Source: Takakia lepidozioides
Lineage: Eukaryota; Streptophyta; Takakiopsida; Takakiales; Takakiaceae
Assembly: GCA_030704615.1 (NCBI GenBank)
Contig: CM060734.1
Coordinates: 20,212,001 to 20,276,000, forward strand
DNA: 64,000 nt
Direction of reading: 5' to 3'
The stretch's first letter is position 1. Every line of letters begins with the position of its first letter. The notes under the pieces are model-generated. The model saw only the letters and a list, made by a program, of their open reading frames with translations. It did not search any database and had not been told where the DNA came from. The translations under genes and the position numbers were made by a program. Shown here piece by piece: positions 19,055-31,235 of this stretch.

Positions 19055-21960
19055 ATGCACCAGCGGTGGCTCACACACACCTCTGTGCATTCTTACCCCT
19101 GCCCTTCAAGAGCTGTTTCTTCGTGTGCCATTCCCACCTTACCTCGTTTCAATAATCGCACACGGCATCTGGAAGGTCTTCCAAGTGCAGGTTTCGAGCA
19201 GTATGTCCAGCTCCAGGTGACATTGCGCTGTACTCTTCGGCCTCGGTTCAGTAGCAGAGGATACCGCAAGAAAAATCTTCAGAAGGCCGCTTCAACTCGT
19301 CCCTCATTTACCAGGTCAGTATAGATGCCTTCTCTGATGATGCATTTCACACGACAAGATTTCGACAGCTAATGTGGTTTCTCTATCTGACATTTAGGGT
19401 CGGACGCCCCTGTGCCTCAGCTAATGGAGCACGGCCTTTGGAAGTGCCGGCAAATGCTGAAGCTGACAAGAAGGTAGCGAGGCTTAGAAATTGGTTGCAC
19501 CAACTGGCACATGACGAGTGTAACCTGCTGTTAGAGCGATGGCCTCGCGGGACCTCGGCCCCCGGCTATGGCACAGTAGCTGGGCCTGGTGGTGTCGAAA
19601 AAGGCAGTGTGGTTGTGCGTGTGCCAAAGCAAGCCTTCATGACAGAGGAAGTGAGTTCTGGCTGGCTTCCGATTCCCTCGCAACTTCCAGCATAGTTGTT
19701 GAATTTATAATAATTTCAAGTGTTGGAGGTGCCGAGATCAAAATGTTTAGTCTTCTATTTCAATAACTCACTGGTGAGTGTCATCTTTGACTTGTGTGTA
19801 AAATGCAGCAAATTGGCTGATTCTGGTGTTCTGGTGTAAGCTTCTGGTTACTTACCAGGAGATGAAGGCATCTTCATTCCACGAGAGCTGTAAATTTTAG
19901 CGGTTTTTATAACTGGGGTTTAGTTGTAATGTTCCCTGAAGCAGATCAAGAGTTGACTACTTTTAGAATGTCGATCATCAGTATTAGTATCACCATCAAA
20001 TTGTAAATGAATGCTCAGAATTCTTGGTTGAATTCAACCAGTTCCATAATACTGGAGTAGACCTAGGATTTTGCTTATATAATCATGCCAATGATTGGAA
20101 AATGAAACAGGTTTGATCTTTCTGCTTGGGTGTGATTATGTATTTGCAGACAGCAGCTGGTTGTCCCTATGTTGGTCCACTAGCTGAACGGGCTAACCTC
20201 ACCCCATGGCAAGCAATGTGTTTGCATTTGCTCTGTGAACGTGCGCGGGGCAGTGACAGCCATTGGTACCCTTATATTTCATTGCTTCCGTCTGAGCTTG
20301 AAATGGCGGGTGCCCACCCCATGCTCTGGCCTCAGGTTAGTGACCGTGTCTATGTTTCAGAGACCATGCCCAAGATAATCCCTACCAGCAAACTCAGATA
20401 AAATTGTTCAGGGCTGAAACCTTACAGTATTTGGAAGCTCCAAGTGCCGAAAGAAGCCCAAGAAGCAATCTCTGAACAAACGCAAACACTTAAGACCCAG
20501 AGGAGAAAGAAGAAAATAAGGGCTTCTACTTTGCAGGAACCATGCATACTTATGCAAGTGCATGTAAGTATCAGTAACAAGTGCAGGGTGGGTGGGATGG
20601 TTGGTTGTAGAGGATGAGGAAAGAGTGGCTGGCTGGCTCACCAATGCTGGAGACAACAGAGAGAAGACTGTCCATATGCAGGTTCTTTTCTTGCACAGCA
20701 TGCAGTTACATAGTAGTTTGTTTGAATCTATCTCACGCATCCAGGCTTGATGCAAAACAGGGAAAGACCCTGCTGCCATTTGTCCCACAGCCTAGCAGCT
20801 TACCTGCATGATAGGAACGTGGTCTCCGTACAATGTTCGGGTTTGGTCTGTTTGTGGTTTCTGTTGCTCTATGGTCTCTCCTCAGTCCTCTGCCCTTTGA
20901 CCGTGGGAGGCTTGTAGTGATGTTGTGATGAGACCTTGAGAAGTTATGTCCCCGGTTGTCAATGCCGTAAGGCTACTTTATTACGGAGAAGTAATACAGA
21001 CACATACACAATTTCTCTTTTTTTTTCTTAATGCTGTGAATGTTCTCCCTTACAGGATTGGCTCTGTTGAATTAGAAGCAGGGATATCCTCACTGTCTTG
21101 TAAAGAAGCCCTTATCGTAAGGCAACCCAGTTCTGGATTTGAACATTGTATCCAAAATATATTGGATAAGCATTGGACCTAATGAATATCTGCAGTCTGC
21201 AGGGAGGACCACGAAGCAATGCTTGTGGCAGGGGCCAGTAACTTGGTACCAGCTGGATCTGGGAGTGGTGGGTTTGTTACAGAGGCAGCGGTGCGATGGG
21301 CTGCAGTCATGCTGCTGAGTCGTGCTTTTTCTCTTGAGCTCCAAGAGGAAGTAAGCGACAACTCTTAATTTTATCTATTTTAAGATACAGTACCAGCTTG
21401 GTACAGGGTACTATAGCTGCTCAGAATAGGTAGCTTGTTAGGGCAGTTTGGTAATTGATGCCCACCACTGCAGGTAACTTGTGCGTCAATGAACACAGCC
21501 CCAGCAATTGCATTGGTCCCTTGGGCTGACATGCTCAACCACAGTAGCTACGCCGGAAAGGAATCATGCTTGGTGTACGACCAGAGTGCCAGGGTTGCAT
21601 GCCTACGGGCACATCGACCATATGAGGAAGGGGAACAAGTCTATGATTCATATGGGCCAGGATTGTCAGCATCCCAGCTCCTGCTCGACTATGGCTTTGT
21701 GGACCGTGAGAACTCCAACTATGCTGTTGATTTACCGGCAAGTACCAGCAATTTTTCTGTTGCAATCCATTTTTGCTGCAATTGCTCATGGATGAGTCTG
21801 GCTGTCCTGCTGCTCAGTCCCTAACTTTTCAGTAAGAAATTGGTGTTCAAGGGTTTCTCAACCTGTGGGTTGTTGTTGCATGTAGGCCTCTGTGCTAGGG
21901 CCTATCAAGAGTAAGATGAACGAAGCTTTACTTGAGGCAGTCGGACTCCCCATTGGATGG
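19055..21960 (+). CDS. SET-domain protein lysine methyltransferase (Rubisco LSMT-like), exons 1-7
   Basis: Predicted exons are 19055-19314, 19398-19650, 20150-20335, 20611-20681, 21203-21350, 21474-21737 and 21886-21960. Every internal junction keeps phase. The N-terminus is rich in Ser, Thr and Arg with few acids, fitting a plastid transit peptide. KVARLRNWLHQ, GDSHWYPYISLLP-type sequence, VPWADMLNHS (the SET NH motif) and YDSYGPGLSASQLLLDYGF (with the catalytic-type Tyr) place it in the Rubisco large-subunit/SETD3-like methyltransferase family. The intron after exon 6 starts GCAAGT, a GC-AG intron. Exon 7 ends PIG plus TG at a GTGATC donor. The C-terminal substrate-binding part is on the opposite strand at 24824-25470. 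The real substrate is unknown. Confidence 0.8.
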
Positions 21961-22510
21961 TGATCTTGAATCTTCCTAAATACATGAACAGTGGTCAGTT
22001 TGAGAGAGAGGATACAGGCATACACAACTAGTCTGTGGAAAAGCGTGATGACAGAAGCCTCTGCAAACTTGGAAGTTTGTCTTTGATTGAAGGTCTACAC
22101 CAAATATATCCCATTTCGTAAGCATTCTCTTTGACATAGCCTAGAGTGCGAAGTCGCTATGCAGCTGTACCTCACAGGTCTGGGATTGAAAGCATCCAGG
22201 TATGAAACTTGAGTGCTTACACCGCCATTGTCAACCCCCAGCTACACATGCTATACAGAGGAAAGACCGGAATTCGTCACATTCTGTGGAAACCTTCAAT
22301 ACAACCAAAAAGAAAGTTCAAATGGAGATTTGCATGACCAGATCTAATTGGTCTGATGGAGGGAAAATAAGAAAAATAACCTTATGACGGCCTCCTGGTT
22401 TGACAAAGTAGAACAAAGTCAATAGCAAATAAGCAGACGATGTAAGTTTACTGTGTTCGCTGGAAGCCCGAAGAGAGATTCTTTTTGTTAAGAAGGGGGA
22501 TCACAGGGAG
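21961..22510. other. Intron sequence after exon 7
   Basis: No recognised element was found between exon 7 of the SET gene and the 3' tail of the minus-strand LINE at 22511. Confidence 0.35.
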
Positions 22511-24543
22511 AAGAAATGAAATGAAATCGTGCTTTATAACGTCCGCGGAAAGCTCATAGAGCTATGGGACAAAATGGAAGAAAACATGAGAGAGGAAACA
22601 AAACCAAAGCCAAGAATAAGAACTATTGTTCGAGTGGTTGTCTAAGGGTGAAGGCCTCGTGCAGGTAAGCTGCCAAGCATTTCTGATCCTCATAGTGGAA
22701 GACTTCAGTGAGAGATTGGGTTCCACGGAATAAACAGTGGAATCTCCCACGGATCTCGTAGTATAGAGGGCAATAGAAGAAGTGTTATCCAGTTTCAATT
22801 TCCCAGCTGCGCCCTGTGCAAGCTGGACATAGGCGGTCCTCCCGTTGCAGGTTTTCCCATCTGCCAGTCTCTATCTGTAGGTTGTGGGAGCCCACCCTGA
22901 ACTGCCCCAATGCCCTCAGGAGGGAAGGAGATAAAGATGCCGAAAGGTAATTGGGCCTCAAGATTCTATCATCTCGGAGCACCAAGAATGTCTCTCGATA
23001 GAAGTGGAGCTTTGTCGTGAGATTGGGTAGCTTCCAAGTTCTCTTGACATGTAATTCCATAAGCTCTCTCCTGATGAGTCTGTTGCGGTCCTGTCTGGAT
23101 GATGTCCACCCCTTCTGGATTCATTGGTAATAGGGAAGCAGTAGAGACTCATTGCGCTCAAATAAACTATCCCTTCGAGCATACCAGGAGTGCCTGAAAC
23201 CTGTAGCTTTGAGCCTCATAGATGTTGAGTGGGCTCTTGCCACGAGCCCCTTTGGGTGGAAGGGCCTGTAATTTATGGAGGAAGATTGTAAGCCAGAAGA
23301 GGGTCTCGGTTTGCAGTGGCACGCATGCGAACTCTGCACCTAGGACATGAGATGGGGTTGTGCTTCTGGCGCCAAGCATTGCTTGGAGAACAGATGACTG
23401 CAATGGTTCCAGATTCTTTTCCCACCAGGAAACTTGGACACCAGGTGCCCAGTATTCACAACCATAGATGGCAGCCGGGCTGACAACGCTGTCAAAGAGC
23501 CCTTTTTGGTTGGGGGGTGGCGCAGATGTATCTGTTTGCATTTGGCCTGTAGGCGGACGGAGGCCGCCTTACCTTTAGTCAATCTGTTCAGGGCAGTTGT
23601 TGCAAAGTGGAATTTTGGGGAGAGGATAACCAGACCCACATACAGGTATGATTTCACAATCTCAATTTACTGGTGGTTGACGATGAATCTACGATCAGCC
23701 TGGCCATTGAAGACCATGATCTTGGTCTTGCTAAGATTGACTTGCAGCCCATAGTCTTTGGAGAACTGTTCCAAAATGTGGAGATGACATTGCAGGAAGA
23801 CAGGAGATTGTGCCAAAAGGGCAACATCATTAGCGTAGAGGAGATCTGATTGCGTTGGTCCCCCATCCAATGGTACCCCAACCCCATGGTTTTTTGATAT
23901 GTAAACCTCCAAGGCGACAATGTAGATCCCGAAAAGGGTAGGTGAAAGGGGGCAGCCCTGTTTGACCCCAATGTTGCTCTGGACCTCTGCTGAGAATTTA
24001 CCAGCGACGTTGACCATGCCAGTGACAATCTCATACATAGACGAGATGGCATATAGGATGTCTGGAGGGACTCCCACTCTCTGGGGCCGTTGGGAAGAGA
24101 AGGTCTCGAGGAACTGAATCAAAGGCCTTGTAAAAGTCAACGAAGCAAACATATACCATTTTTTTGTCATAGCATGCGCGTTCCACCATAACCTGAAGAG
24201 TGAAGATGTGGTCAAGAGTGGATCTGTTGCGATGGAAACCAGCCTGTCCCTTAGCACGTATGTGAGAGGATTCAGCCCAATCATCCAGTTCCATGGCCAC
24301 TACTGCCCCACACAGTTTAGCCAGTAACGAGGATACCATAATAGTGCGATAGTTGGTCGGTGCGAGCCTATCGCCGCTCTTGAAGAGTGGGTGGATGATG
24401 CTCTTTGTCCACTCTGTTGGAAAGCCAAGTTGCACTACCTCATTGAAGAGGTGAGCTATAAATGGGGCTATCATGAAATTGAAATATCTGACTCCAAGAA
24501 AACACTCTGCAAAAACTGAAGGTGAGGAGATGATGCTTGCCAA
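22511..24543 (-). mobile_element. LINE family 1 copy: reverse transcriptase, C-terminal zinc finger and 3' tail
   Basis: Read on the minus strand: PFIAHLFNEVVQLGFPTEWT (RT start), RAKGQAGFHRNRSTLDHIF, CFVDFYKAFDSVPR (motif A), NIGVKQGCPLSPTLFGIYI (motif B), then LLYANDVALLAQ, where the YADD box reads YAND. Downstream lie NLEPLQSSVLQAMLGAR, GSHNLQIETGRWENLQRE and a Cys-His cluster (CPAC ... CPLYYEI) typical of LINE C-termini. The copy ends in the family tail (TTATAACGTCCGCGGAAAGC and GAAAT repeats) at 22515-22565. Several frameshifts are present. The RT begins abruptly at about 24543; the missing 5' neighbour may be the + strand piece at 25568-25662. Confidence 0.85.
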
Positions 24544-24823
24544 AGACCCGGATTAAGATATTCCAGATCATGGATGTAACTCAAACAAATGCTTCTGTGA
24601 GTTGTATAGGTCAAATTGTACAGATTGGAGGTGATTTTCAATGCCTAAAAGAACAGAGTTGCATGGATCATATCAAGAAAGTCTTAGAGATGGTATGCTG
24701 AACTGACAAATTGGCATTATTGATACAGTGATCTGTGTGGAACTCCAGAGTGGAGTCTCTTCAGGTTCTCCCACAATGTGCGTTGGGCTCCACTCAATGC
24801 CATTTTCTCTGATCTGAGGGCCC

Positions 24824-25470
24824 TTACTGCTTGCCTCCTTGCCCATGGAAGGGGTACAGCCTGTAGCATTCCATAGCATCAAACCCAACCTGGATATGAA
24901 CTTTGGTCTGAGAGACTCTTGGCATTGAAGCACAAAAGTTGCATTCAGCAACAAGTTCAATGAACTCTAGTTTTTCCTACAATGCAAATCAATGTCATAG
25001 AACTGGTTAGGTGGTGTCTCACCTTGGCACTGACAGCATCGCTGGCAGCCAGAATGGCCACATCATCTTCCAGGGTTGTAGGGTGCTGACTGGATAGGCC
25101 TTCACATGCCCACAACAACCTCCGCAGAACCTTCACATTGCAGAACATCATAGAGGATAAGCTCAAAATCATCTTCTCGTCTATAGACATGGGAATATGC
25201 TAACTCAAACTCTCGGATACCTTTTCCTAGCTGAAACAAGGTGCACATGATCCAGACTGAAAGTGCAGACCTCAGCTTCATTCTCCCGGCTAATGGGCCT
25301 TGAAAAATGGAACATTGCTGACGAAGCACTACGGTCGCGTGTAGTGCCAAAGTAGGCCCCCTCTCTCCAGCCTGCATCAGCGAGCTCCTGCTGGGATGCC
25401 ACTGCTGCCCGTGTCCAAGCCAACACACTTTCATCAACACCTGCTGGAGTCAGAGAGAATACAGCCCCCC
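24824..25470 (-). CDS. C-terminal exons of the SET-domain methyltransferase, on the opposite strand
   Basis: Minus-strand exons 25470-25271, 25130-25023 and 24976-24824 join in phase. They carry VFSLTPAGVDESVLAWTRAA, PISRENEAE, then VLRRLLWACEGLSSQHPTTL and EDDVAILAASDAVSAK, then EKLEFIELVAECNF to a TAA at 24824-24826. This follows the Rubisco-LSMT substrate-binding domain order (F-L-T start, SRENE helix, Y/H-P-T-T-x-E-x-D helix, EKxxx end). It begins where exon 7 of the + strand part stops. The first splice uses GTCTGC, a weak donor. A G7 run at the exon start leaves the junction with exon 7 one base out of phase. The most economical reading is an inverted gene end, not a separate gene. Confidence 0.75.
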
Positions 25471-25567
25471 CTGCAGTTCAACACATCAGCTATAGTTGTC
25501 AGAGATTACCAAACTCCCCTCTCCCATAACCTCTAAACCCCTACACTTCTCTCTCTTTACTACAGCC

Positions 25568-25662
25568 AATGTCAGCAAGGCAATCAAGAAGCTGCAAAAT
25601 GGCAGGGCATTGGACATTTCAGGACTTCAAAGTGAATTCATCAAGCACGCTGTGCTAAGATG
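25568..25662 (+). mobile_element. LINE RT N-terminal fragment, opposite to the neighbouring LINE
   Basis: The + strand reads NVSKAIKKLQNGRALDISGL then QSEFIKHAV and a TGA. The pattern (KLKNGKAxGxDGLxxEFLK) lies just before RT in many LINEs. It is the block that should immediately precede the start of the minus-strand RT at 24543. Confidence 0.7.
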
Positions 25663-25669
25663 AAACTGT

Positions 25670-26760
25670 AATTACAAACACAGGTGATTGTGCTGGAGTG
25701 CATGATAGATTACTATACCAAGATCTTCTATAAGAATGTTCCTAGATTGGGTGAAGAGCTAATTCAAATATCAGTTTGATACTAGAAGTGGGGCTGGGGA
25801 ACATGTACCCCTCGCATGTGGATGTTTGAGCAAATGACCTGCATATGAGATAACACTTCAGCACATCACATTACGAGGGGCCAGGTTTTCCTGATCTGAC
25901 ATCCATCACAAATGGATGTTGATTTTCCTTATATTTCGTCTTGTGTCTGTCACCTTCCCCCAGGACCACATGGGTGGGTCTTGTCTGTCTGGAAGTGGAT
26001 GGCATTGCTCATCACCTACCATTCCAACTCTATGTTCTGGTGAGGTATAAAAGAACTCTGGAATGTGGGTGCTGAGGGTCCTGGAACCCTCTCATTCAGA
26101 AATCCACCTCTCATTCAAAAATCCACAAGTAATTGAGGGTGTGACATGTACAGCCATGTAACTTACCACCTGCCATCCTTTAAGTACATAGCTGTAGCAA
26201 TTAGGCAGAAACCTTGTTGTGCCCGTGTGTGGCTATCTGAACCCAACTCACCCATACAGCACGGGTTAGAGACTGCCATGATTGCCTTTTCAATTGCTTG
26301 CTCTTGCAGTCCAAAGCCCAGTCAAAAGGAGATAGGATTAATTTTAGGGTTGCTATGATACTGAAAGTAGAAACCACGATGTAGAAGAAGATACATGCTC
26401 TAACTGCAGTTGCTATCATGAAAATCGTCAACCTTAGATATGTGATGTTCCAAACACCAACCAAATGGGGCTAAAGGTGACAGAAGCTGACCTAGAGAAT
26501 CTTACACTTAGCCTGAATTCAATAACCGGAACTCCGATTGAAGATAAGGGTGCAGCTAGAGCTGGTGGGCGGGTAAATGTCCATGGTGGAGAGTACAGGG
26601 TTTGCAGGCAGGGCTGATGCTGGCCCCCAACTTCCCTGAGAGGTTCAAAGGGTGTTCTGCAATAAGGGGTATGTAACATTTGTCATTGCAGGAAGCATAG
26701 AATGGAGTGAATTGATTTGTGATCAATAAGACTCTTCCTTAAGTCCTCTCCAGACAATCT
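25670..26760. other. Unassigned spacer
   Basis: No recognisable coding domain, RNA gene or family-1 LINE piece was found. Short open frames (26146-26358 +, 26434-26679 -) have no domain content. Confidence 0.4.
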
Positions 26761-26762
26761 AA

Positions 26763-27584
26763 AGAGAAATGAAATGACACTTTATAACGTCCACAGGCCC
26801 AGATGATCCAAGGGACAGAGAGCAGTAGTAGCAGAGTTTGTGGAACAAAAGAAAAAAAAACACAAATGAAATGAAATGAAATGGTGCCTTATAACGTCCG
26901 CAGAAAGCTCATAGAGCTTATGGGACAAAATGGAAAGAAAACATGAGAGAGGAAACAGAAAACCAGAGCCAAAGATAATAACTATTGTTCGAGTGATTAT
27001 CTAAGGGTGAGTGCCTCGTGCAGGTAAGCTGCCAAGCATTTCTGATCTTCATAGTGAAAGACTTCAGTGAGAGATTGGGTTCCACGGAATAGACAGTGGA
27101 ATCTCCCACGGATCTCATAGTATAGAGGGCAATAGAAGAAGTGTTCTTCAGTTTCAATTTCCTGGTTGCGCCCTGTGCAAGCTGGACATATGCGGTCCTC
27201 CCGCTGCAGGTTTTCCCATCTTCCAGTCTCTATCCATAGGTTGTGGGAGCCCACCCTGAACCGCCCCAATGCCCTCAGGAGAGAAGGAGATAAAGATGCC
27301 GAAAGGTAATTGGGCCACAAGATTCTATCATCTTGGAGAACCGAGAATGTTTCTCGATAGAAATGGAGCTTTGTCGTGAGGTTGGGTAATTTCCAAGTTC
27401 TCCTGACATGAAGTTCCATGAGCTCCTTTCTAATGAGTCTGTTGCGGTCATGCTTGGATGCGATGTCCACCCCTTCTGGATTCACTGGCAATAGTGAAGC
27501 AATAGATAGTCCATGGCGTTCAAAAAAGGTATCTGCGTGAGCATACAAAGAGAGAGGGGCCCTCCACAAGAAGCCCGCAAACAA
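26763..27584 (-). mobile_element. LINE family 1 copy, C-terminal part and tail(s)
   Basis: Two tail sequences lie back to back (26763-26800 and 26862-26960). They are followed on the minus strand by an open frame (27584-26997) with MELHVRRTWKLPNLTTKLHF, GSHNLWIETGRWENLQREDR, CPAC and HFFYCPLYYEI. It is very similar to the copy ending at 22511 and has the longest uninterrupted C-terminal frame of the family here. The copy is 5'-truncated within this domain. Confidence 0.85.
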
Positions 27585-28080
27585 CTATTGCTCAAGGGAT
27601 TGTCTAAAAATCAACGCCTCATGCAGGTATGCTGTAAGAGTCTCTGATCCTCGTAAAGGTCGACCTCCGTTAGAGATTGGGTATCCCGGAATAGACAGTA
27701 GAATCCCCCACGGATCTCGTAGTAGGAAGGACAGAAAGAAACATTCTTCACTTTCGATGTCCTCTTTACTACGAAGTCTGTTCCTCGTATCGAAAGACCT
27801 CAGCGAACGATTGGCTGTCCCGGAATGGGCAATAGTATTGACTGGTAGAGAGGACATTGAAAGAAATGTTCTTTAGTCTCAATCACGAGTCTATTTTCTC
27901 TAGCACACAAGCGGTCAGCACGCTCCAGTCACAGACTGGAAACAAGTTCAGGGAAGTTTTCTGCCTAACTTCATTTTCATCAAACAATTTCATGGCAAAG
28001 AGAAATGAATGAAATGAAATGGTGCTTTATAACGTCCGCGGAAAGCTCATAGAGCTTATGGGACAAAATGAGAGAGAGAT
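27585..28080 (-). mobile_element. Older LINE family 1 debris with another 3' tail
   Basis: Minus-strand pieces 27857-27585 carry a degenerate C-terminus (AYLHEALIFRQSLEQ; DPWGILLSIPG) repeated twice in part. A separate tail (GAAATGGTGCTTTATAACGT and AAGCTCATAGAGCTTATGGG) lies at about 28003-28068. This is nested or tandem insertion debris. Confidence 0.75.
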
Positions 28081-28142
28081 TGTACTCATAAGACGTTGTT
28101 TGCCGTAGCCTTGTGGCCATTGACCCCGCGCCCAGTTTGAGC
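28081..28142 (+). repeat. 62-bp repeat, copy 1
   Basis: The sequence from TGTACTCATAAGACGTTG through CCCAGTTTGAGC recurs almost unchanged at about 29951-30012 and, diverged, at about 54212-54275. Copies 1 and 3 abut a LINE family 1 tail, so it may belong to a tail variant. A (GA)n run follows at 28153-28174. Confidence 0.75.
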
Positions 28143-28179
28143 GGGAACAAAATGAGAGAGAGAGAGAGAGAGAGACTGG

Positions 28180-29950
28180 TATACGAATACGATAAGGAAG
28201 GGAATTGACTTGCCATGCATGGAGCTGTATTTCAAACCTTTCCCCTTTCCTCGTATGCTCACAACTTGGTGGGCCACCTTCTCATCTAAGTGTTTGTCCT
28301 CAGAAGAGTTGGCCTTGTTTGCCTTCCCTAATCTACTTGCACCTGTAGATTGAATATCAAGAGTTGAATATCAAGAATTCGAGATTGATCTTCAAGGAGG
28401 GTGTTTAGAGGAGTCTGGACTAAAGAGATGAGAGAGGATGTGGGTTATATTATCAAAGCTTTACATATGATGGTACAGATCCATAAATTGATCAAACAGC
28501 AGGTCCCATTACTGCAAACATAGTTTCATCTCACGTATATCAACTATCATTCTCTAATCTTTCCAGCCCCTCCCTATCCTCTCTGAAATGATCCTCCTAG
28601 GAACTTCTAATGGCTTGTCTATCTAACGGCAAAGAATAGATGTCAGTTTCATTGGCTTACTGGGCAGCAATTGTTGCCGGGCAGGTTGCCTCACTGGTGC
28701 ATATGCTGCTGCAGTGTGGGCTAACGTTTCCTCAGTTCGTGCCTTGAAAATTTTAAGCCGAATTTGTGAATCTGTATTCAATCCAATCATACCATGATTC
28801 GTTGTGTTACATGTTACAGCTTCAGGTGGATGCTCCTGTAGAGCTTATGCCTGATGCTCACGCACCAATTACCTTATCCCCAGAATCATTCAATCCACTT
28901 GGTTTGAGAGATCTGAACAAGGTTGCAAATGATGTCCATTGCAGACGCAGTGCCTGTTGGCACAGCATAATCGCCTTAATACTTAAAGACCCTTCACTGG
29001 ATATCATCTCCAACATGTACAACCCTGTGATTTTGATGTAGCATAGAGGCAATGGAAGCACCTCACACTAAGTGAGTTTGCTAATGACTGACAACCTTTT
29101 GAGAACTTACAATTCTGAACGAAAATGTGAAAGAGCAATACCTTGATGATGGGCCTTATTGATTTCATTTGCTTTCTGTGTGCATCTGGCACGCGCTTTC
29201 AGAAAGGACATAGTTGTCCTCTCATCTTTGAAGCCCCTGTGACAAGACATGATGTGTAAAATGAGTGAAAAGACAGACTCTGAAAGCTGAAAGCTTCTGC
29301 CTGAGACAGAAACTCATGAGCTCCTACAACACCCTGAGCTGGAGCCTCCCAAGCAGTATGACTTTGAAATTCACATCACAAGTGTCCCTGTCCAACTGAC
29401 GGAAGCACTACTCCTGTAAGCATAAAGAGCATCCCTCCTCATAATGGGGATCTGCAGTGAACCTGTGCAAGCAGTGAAATACCATAAAACAAAAACCCCA
29501 CTTATTTTTGGTCAAACAATATATGTCATGCTGGAGGCCCAAGAGTGGTGCTTCTGTGAGCTGCTGGACTACGTTGCAAGTGGAACACCGGGCCAGTGGA
29601 GAAAAAAAGTAGCCAGAAATGAAGACATCTGACCTAGGTATCTATCCCTGGACAGGCACTTGTCTGGGAAGTAGATGAGGGGTCAGCAGAAGAACATTCC
29701 ACTACTCCTAAACCTCTGCGACTCTGTTTCTGAAGGAAGAGGGGTCCAGTGACTCCTGGCAGGTGTCTTTTGTCACTTTCATCTGCTTCCATGACGCCAC
29801 TGTTGGGGGTCACTAAGAGCTACTGTATAGATCCAAAAAACCATGGCAGCTCCACAAGCCCAAGGAAAGGTGGGACAATTTGTGTTCATGTGCACGTGCG
29901 GATAACTGCCACTCCCTTCTTCATCTGCAAATGGAAGGGATGAAATAGAA
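28180..29950. other. Unassigned spacer
   Basis: No gene is supported. A + strand open frame at 28766-29041 shows a possible acceptor before 28821 but no domain. Confidence 0.35.
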
Positions 29951-30012
29951 TGTACTCATAAGACGTTGTTTGCCGTAGCCTTGTGGCCATTGACCCCGCG
30001 CCCAGTTTGAGG
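29951..30012 (+). repeat. 62-bp repeat, copy 2
   Basis: Nearly identical to 28081-28142 (GTACTCATAAGACGTTGTTT, GACCCCGCGCCCAGTTTGAG). Confidence 0.75.
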
Positions 30013-30122
30013 GGAAACCAAAGGGATAGAACCTACCTCTGTCAGGGGCTGACATTGGTAGTAAGACTTACCTTTATACATAGAATTGATTCGGGTTTTC
30101 CAGATATCCTCTAGAAATCCCT

Positions 30123-31235
30123 TCACACAAGCATCAATCTGCTGTGTGTGATTTGCCCAAAAACTGGCCTCAGAAGGGCCTGGGCTTTTGGCTCAGCCTC
30201 GAGACTTTCAAAGTTGGTAAACAGAGGTACAGGCACAATTCTCTTGATAGATTGGAGGAGAGCTTCTCTCTGGTGAGAGTACCCCGGACAGTGAATCAGA
30301 AAATGAATATTGTCTTTGGGTTGCCCACACAACGGGCAATTGCACTCTCCCTTTCCTCTCTGCTTCTGTTTACTGTTCAAAGGTAGGCTTCCTGCCCTGA
30401 GTTTAAATTTCAGTCTGGTGCCGAGAGTGGGTAGACCCTTGAGGTCATCCATGATATCCTCCCCCATGTCAGACTGGAAACAGGTTCAGGGAAGTTTTCT
30501 GCCTAAATTCATTTGCATCAGACAATTTTCTGGTAACAGACATGGCTTTGGACACTACAGTCTCTAAGTCAGATTTATCCAGCAAGGTCAAGACTTGCGG
30601 GTCCAGATTCAGATCCTTGAGAATCTCTTCTACTCTCTTCTGCCAGGACTTAGCCTGTTTGACAGGGCAGTCCTGTTTCCAAGATATAGAGTCGATTAAC
30701 TTAGGGTATCTGGTGTTGGACATGTGTTGCAACTGACCCCACCATCTGACCTTGAATTCATCTCGTCGGGAGCTTAAGGAAGGGATGCCAAACTCACCCT
30801 GAACAGCCACATTGGCTGTTTTGGAGCATGCTGACATGCACTCCTTAAGCACCCCCACTTGAATGGATTCTAGAGACTTAGCCTGGTTGGAGTTATCAGA
30901 TCCGTACTCCAAGGCAGGTCTAATAACGCGGCAAAGCAAGGTTTTCTTGACCTCAGAGTTAATCCCTCTGCAGTGGAAAAATTTAGTGAGACTCAGCGCT
31001 TTGCCCTTGCCAGTTTGAACAACTTTCTGGATATGTGCATCCCAGTTACAGTTGGAGGAAACTCAACGCCCAGGTATGTGTAGGAAGAGAGGACTGGAAT
31101 CTCTTGGCTACCTCACTGCCACTTAAGATCACTTCCTCCCTCTCTGTCGTTGAATGCCACCACTGCACATTTACTGACATTAGCCTCTAGCCCAAAGATC
31201 AAAGTATCTCTTCGCGCAATCAATCAATTCCTGGA
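30123..31235 (-). mobile_element. LINE fragment of a third family (post-RT region and zinc finger)
   Basis: Minus-strand reading from about 31235: VVAFNDRE, SYTYLGV, WDAHIQKVVQTGKGKALSLT, CRVIRPALEYGSD, QAKSLESIQVGVLKECM, KVRWWGQLQHM, then LPTLGTRLKFKLRAGSLPLN and a Cys-His cluster CPLCGQPKDNIHFLIHCPGY. This is the usual order after the polymerase box of many LINEs. No RT core or 3' tail is retained. Confidence 0.8.

Noticed and set aside
28766-29041. A + strand open frame with an acceptor-like CAG before 28821, considered as an eighth exon of the SET gene
   Set aside because: Its sequence does not continue the substrate-binding domain, whereas the minus-strand exons at 25470-24824 do so in order.
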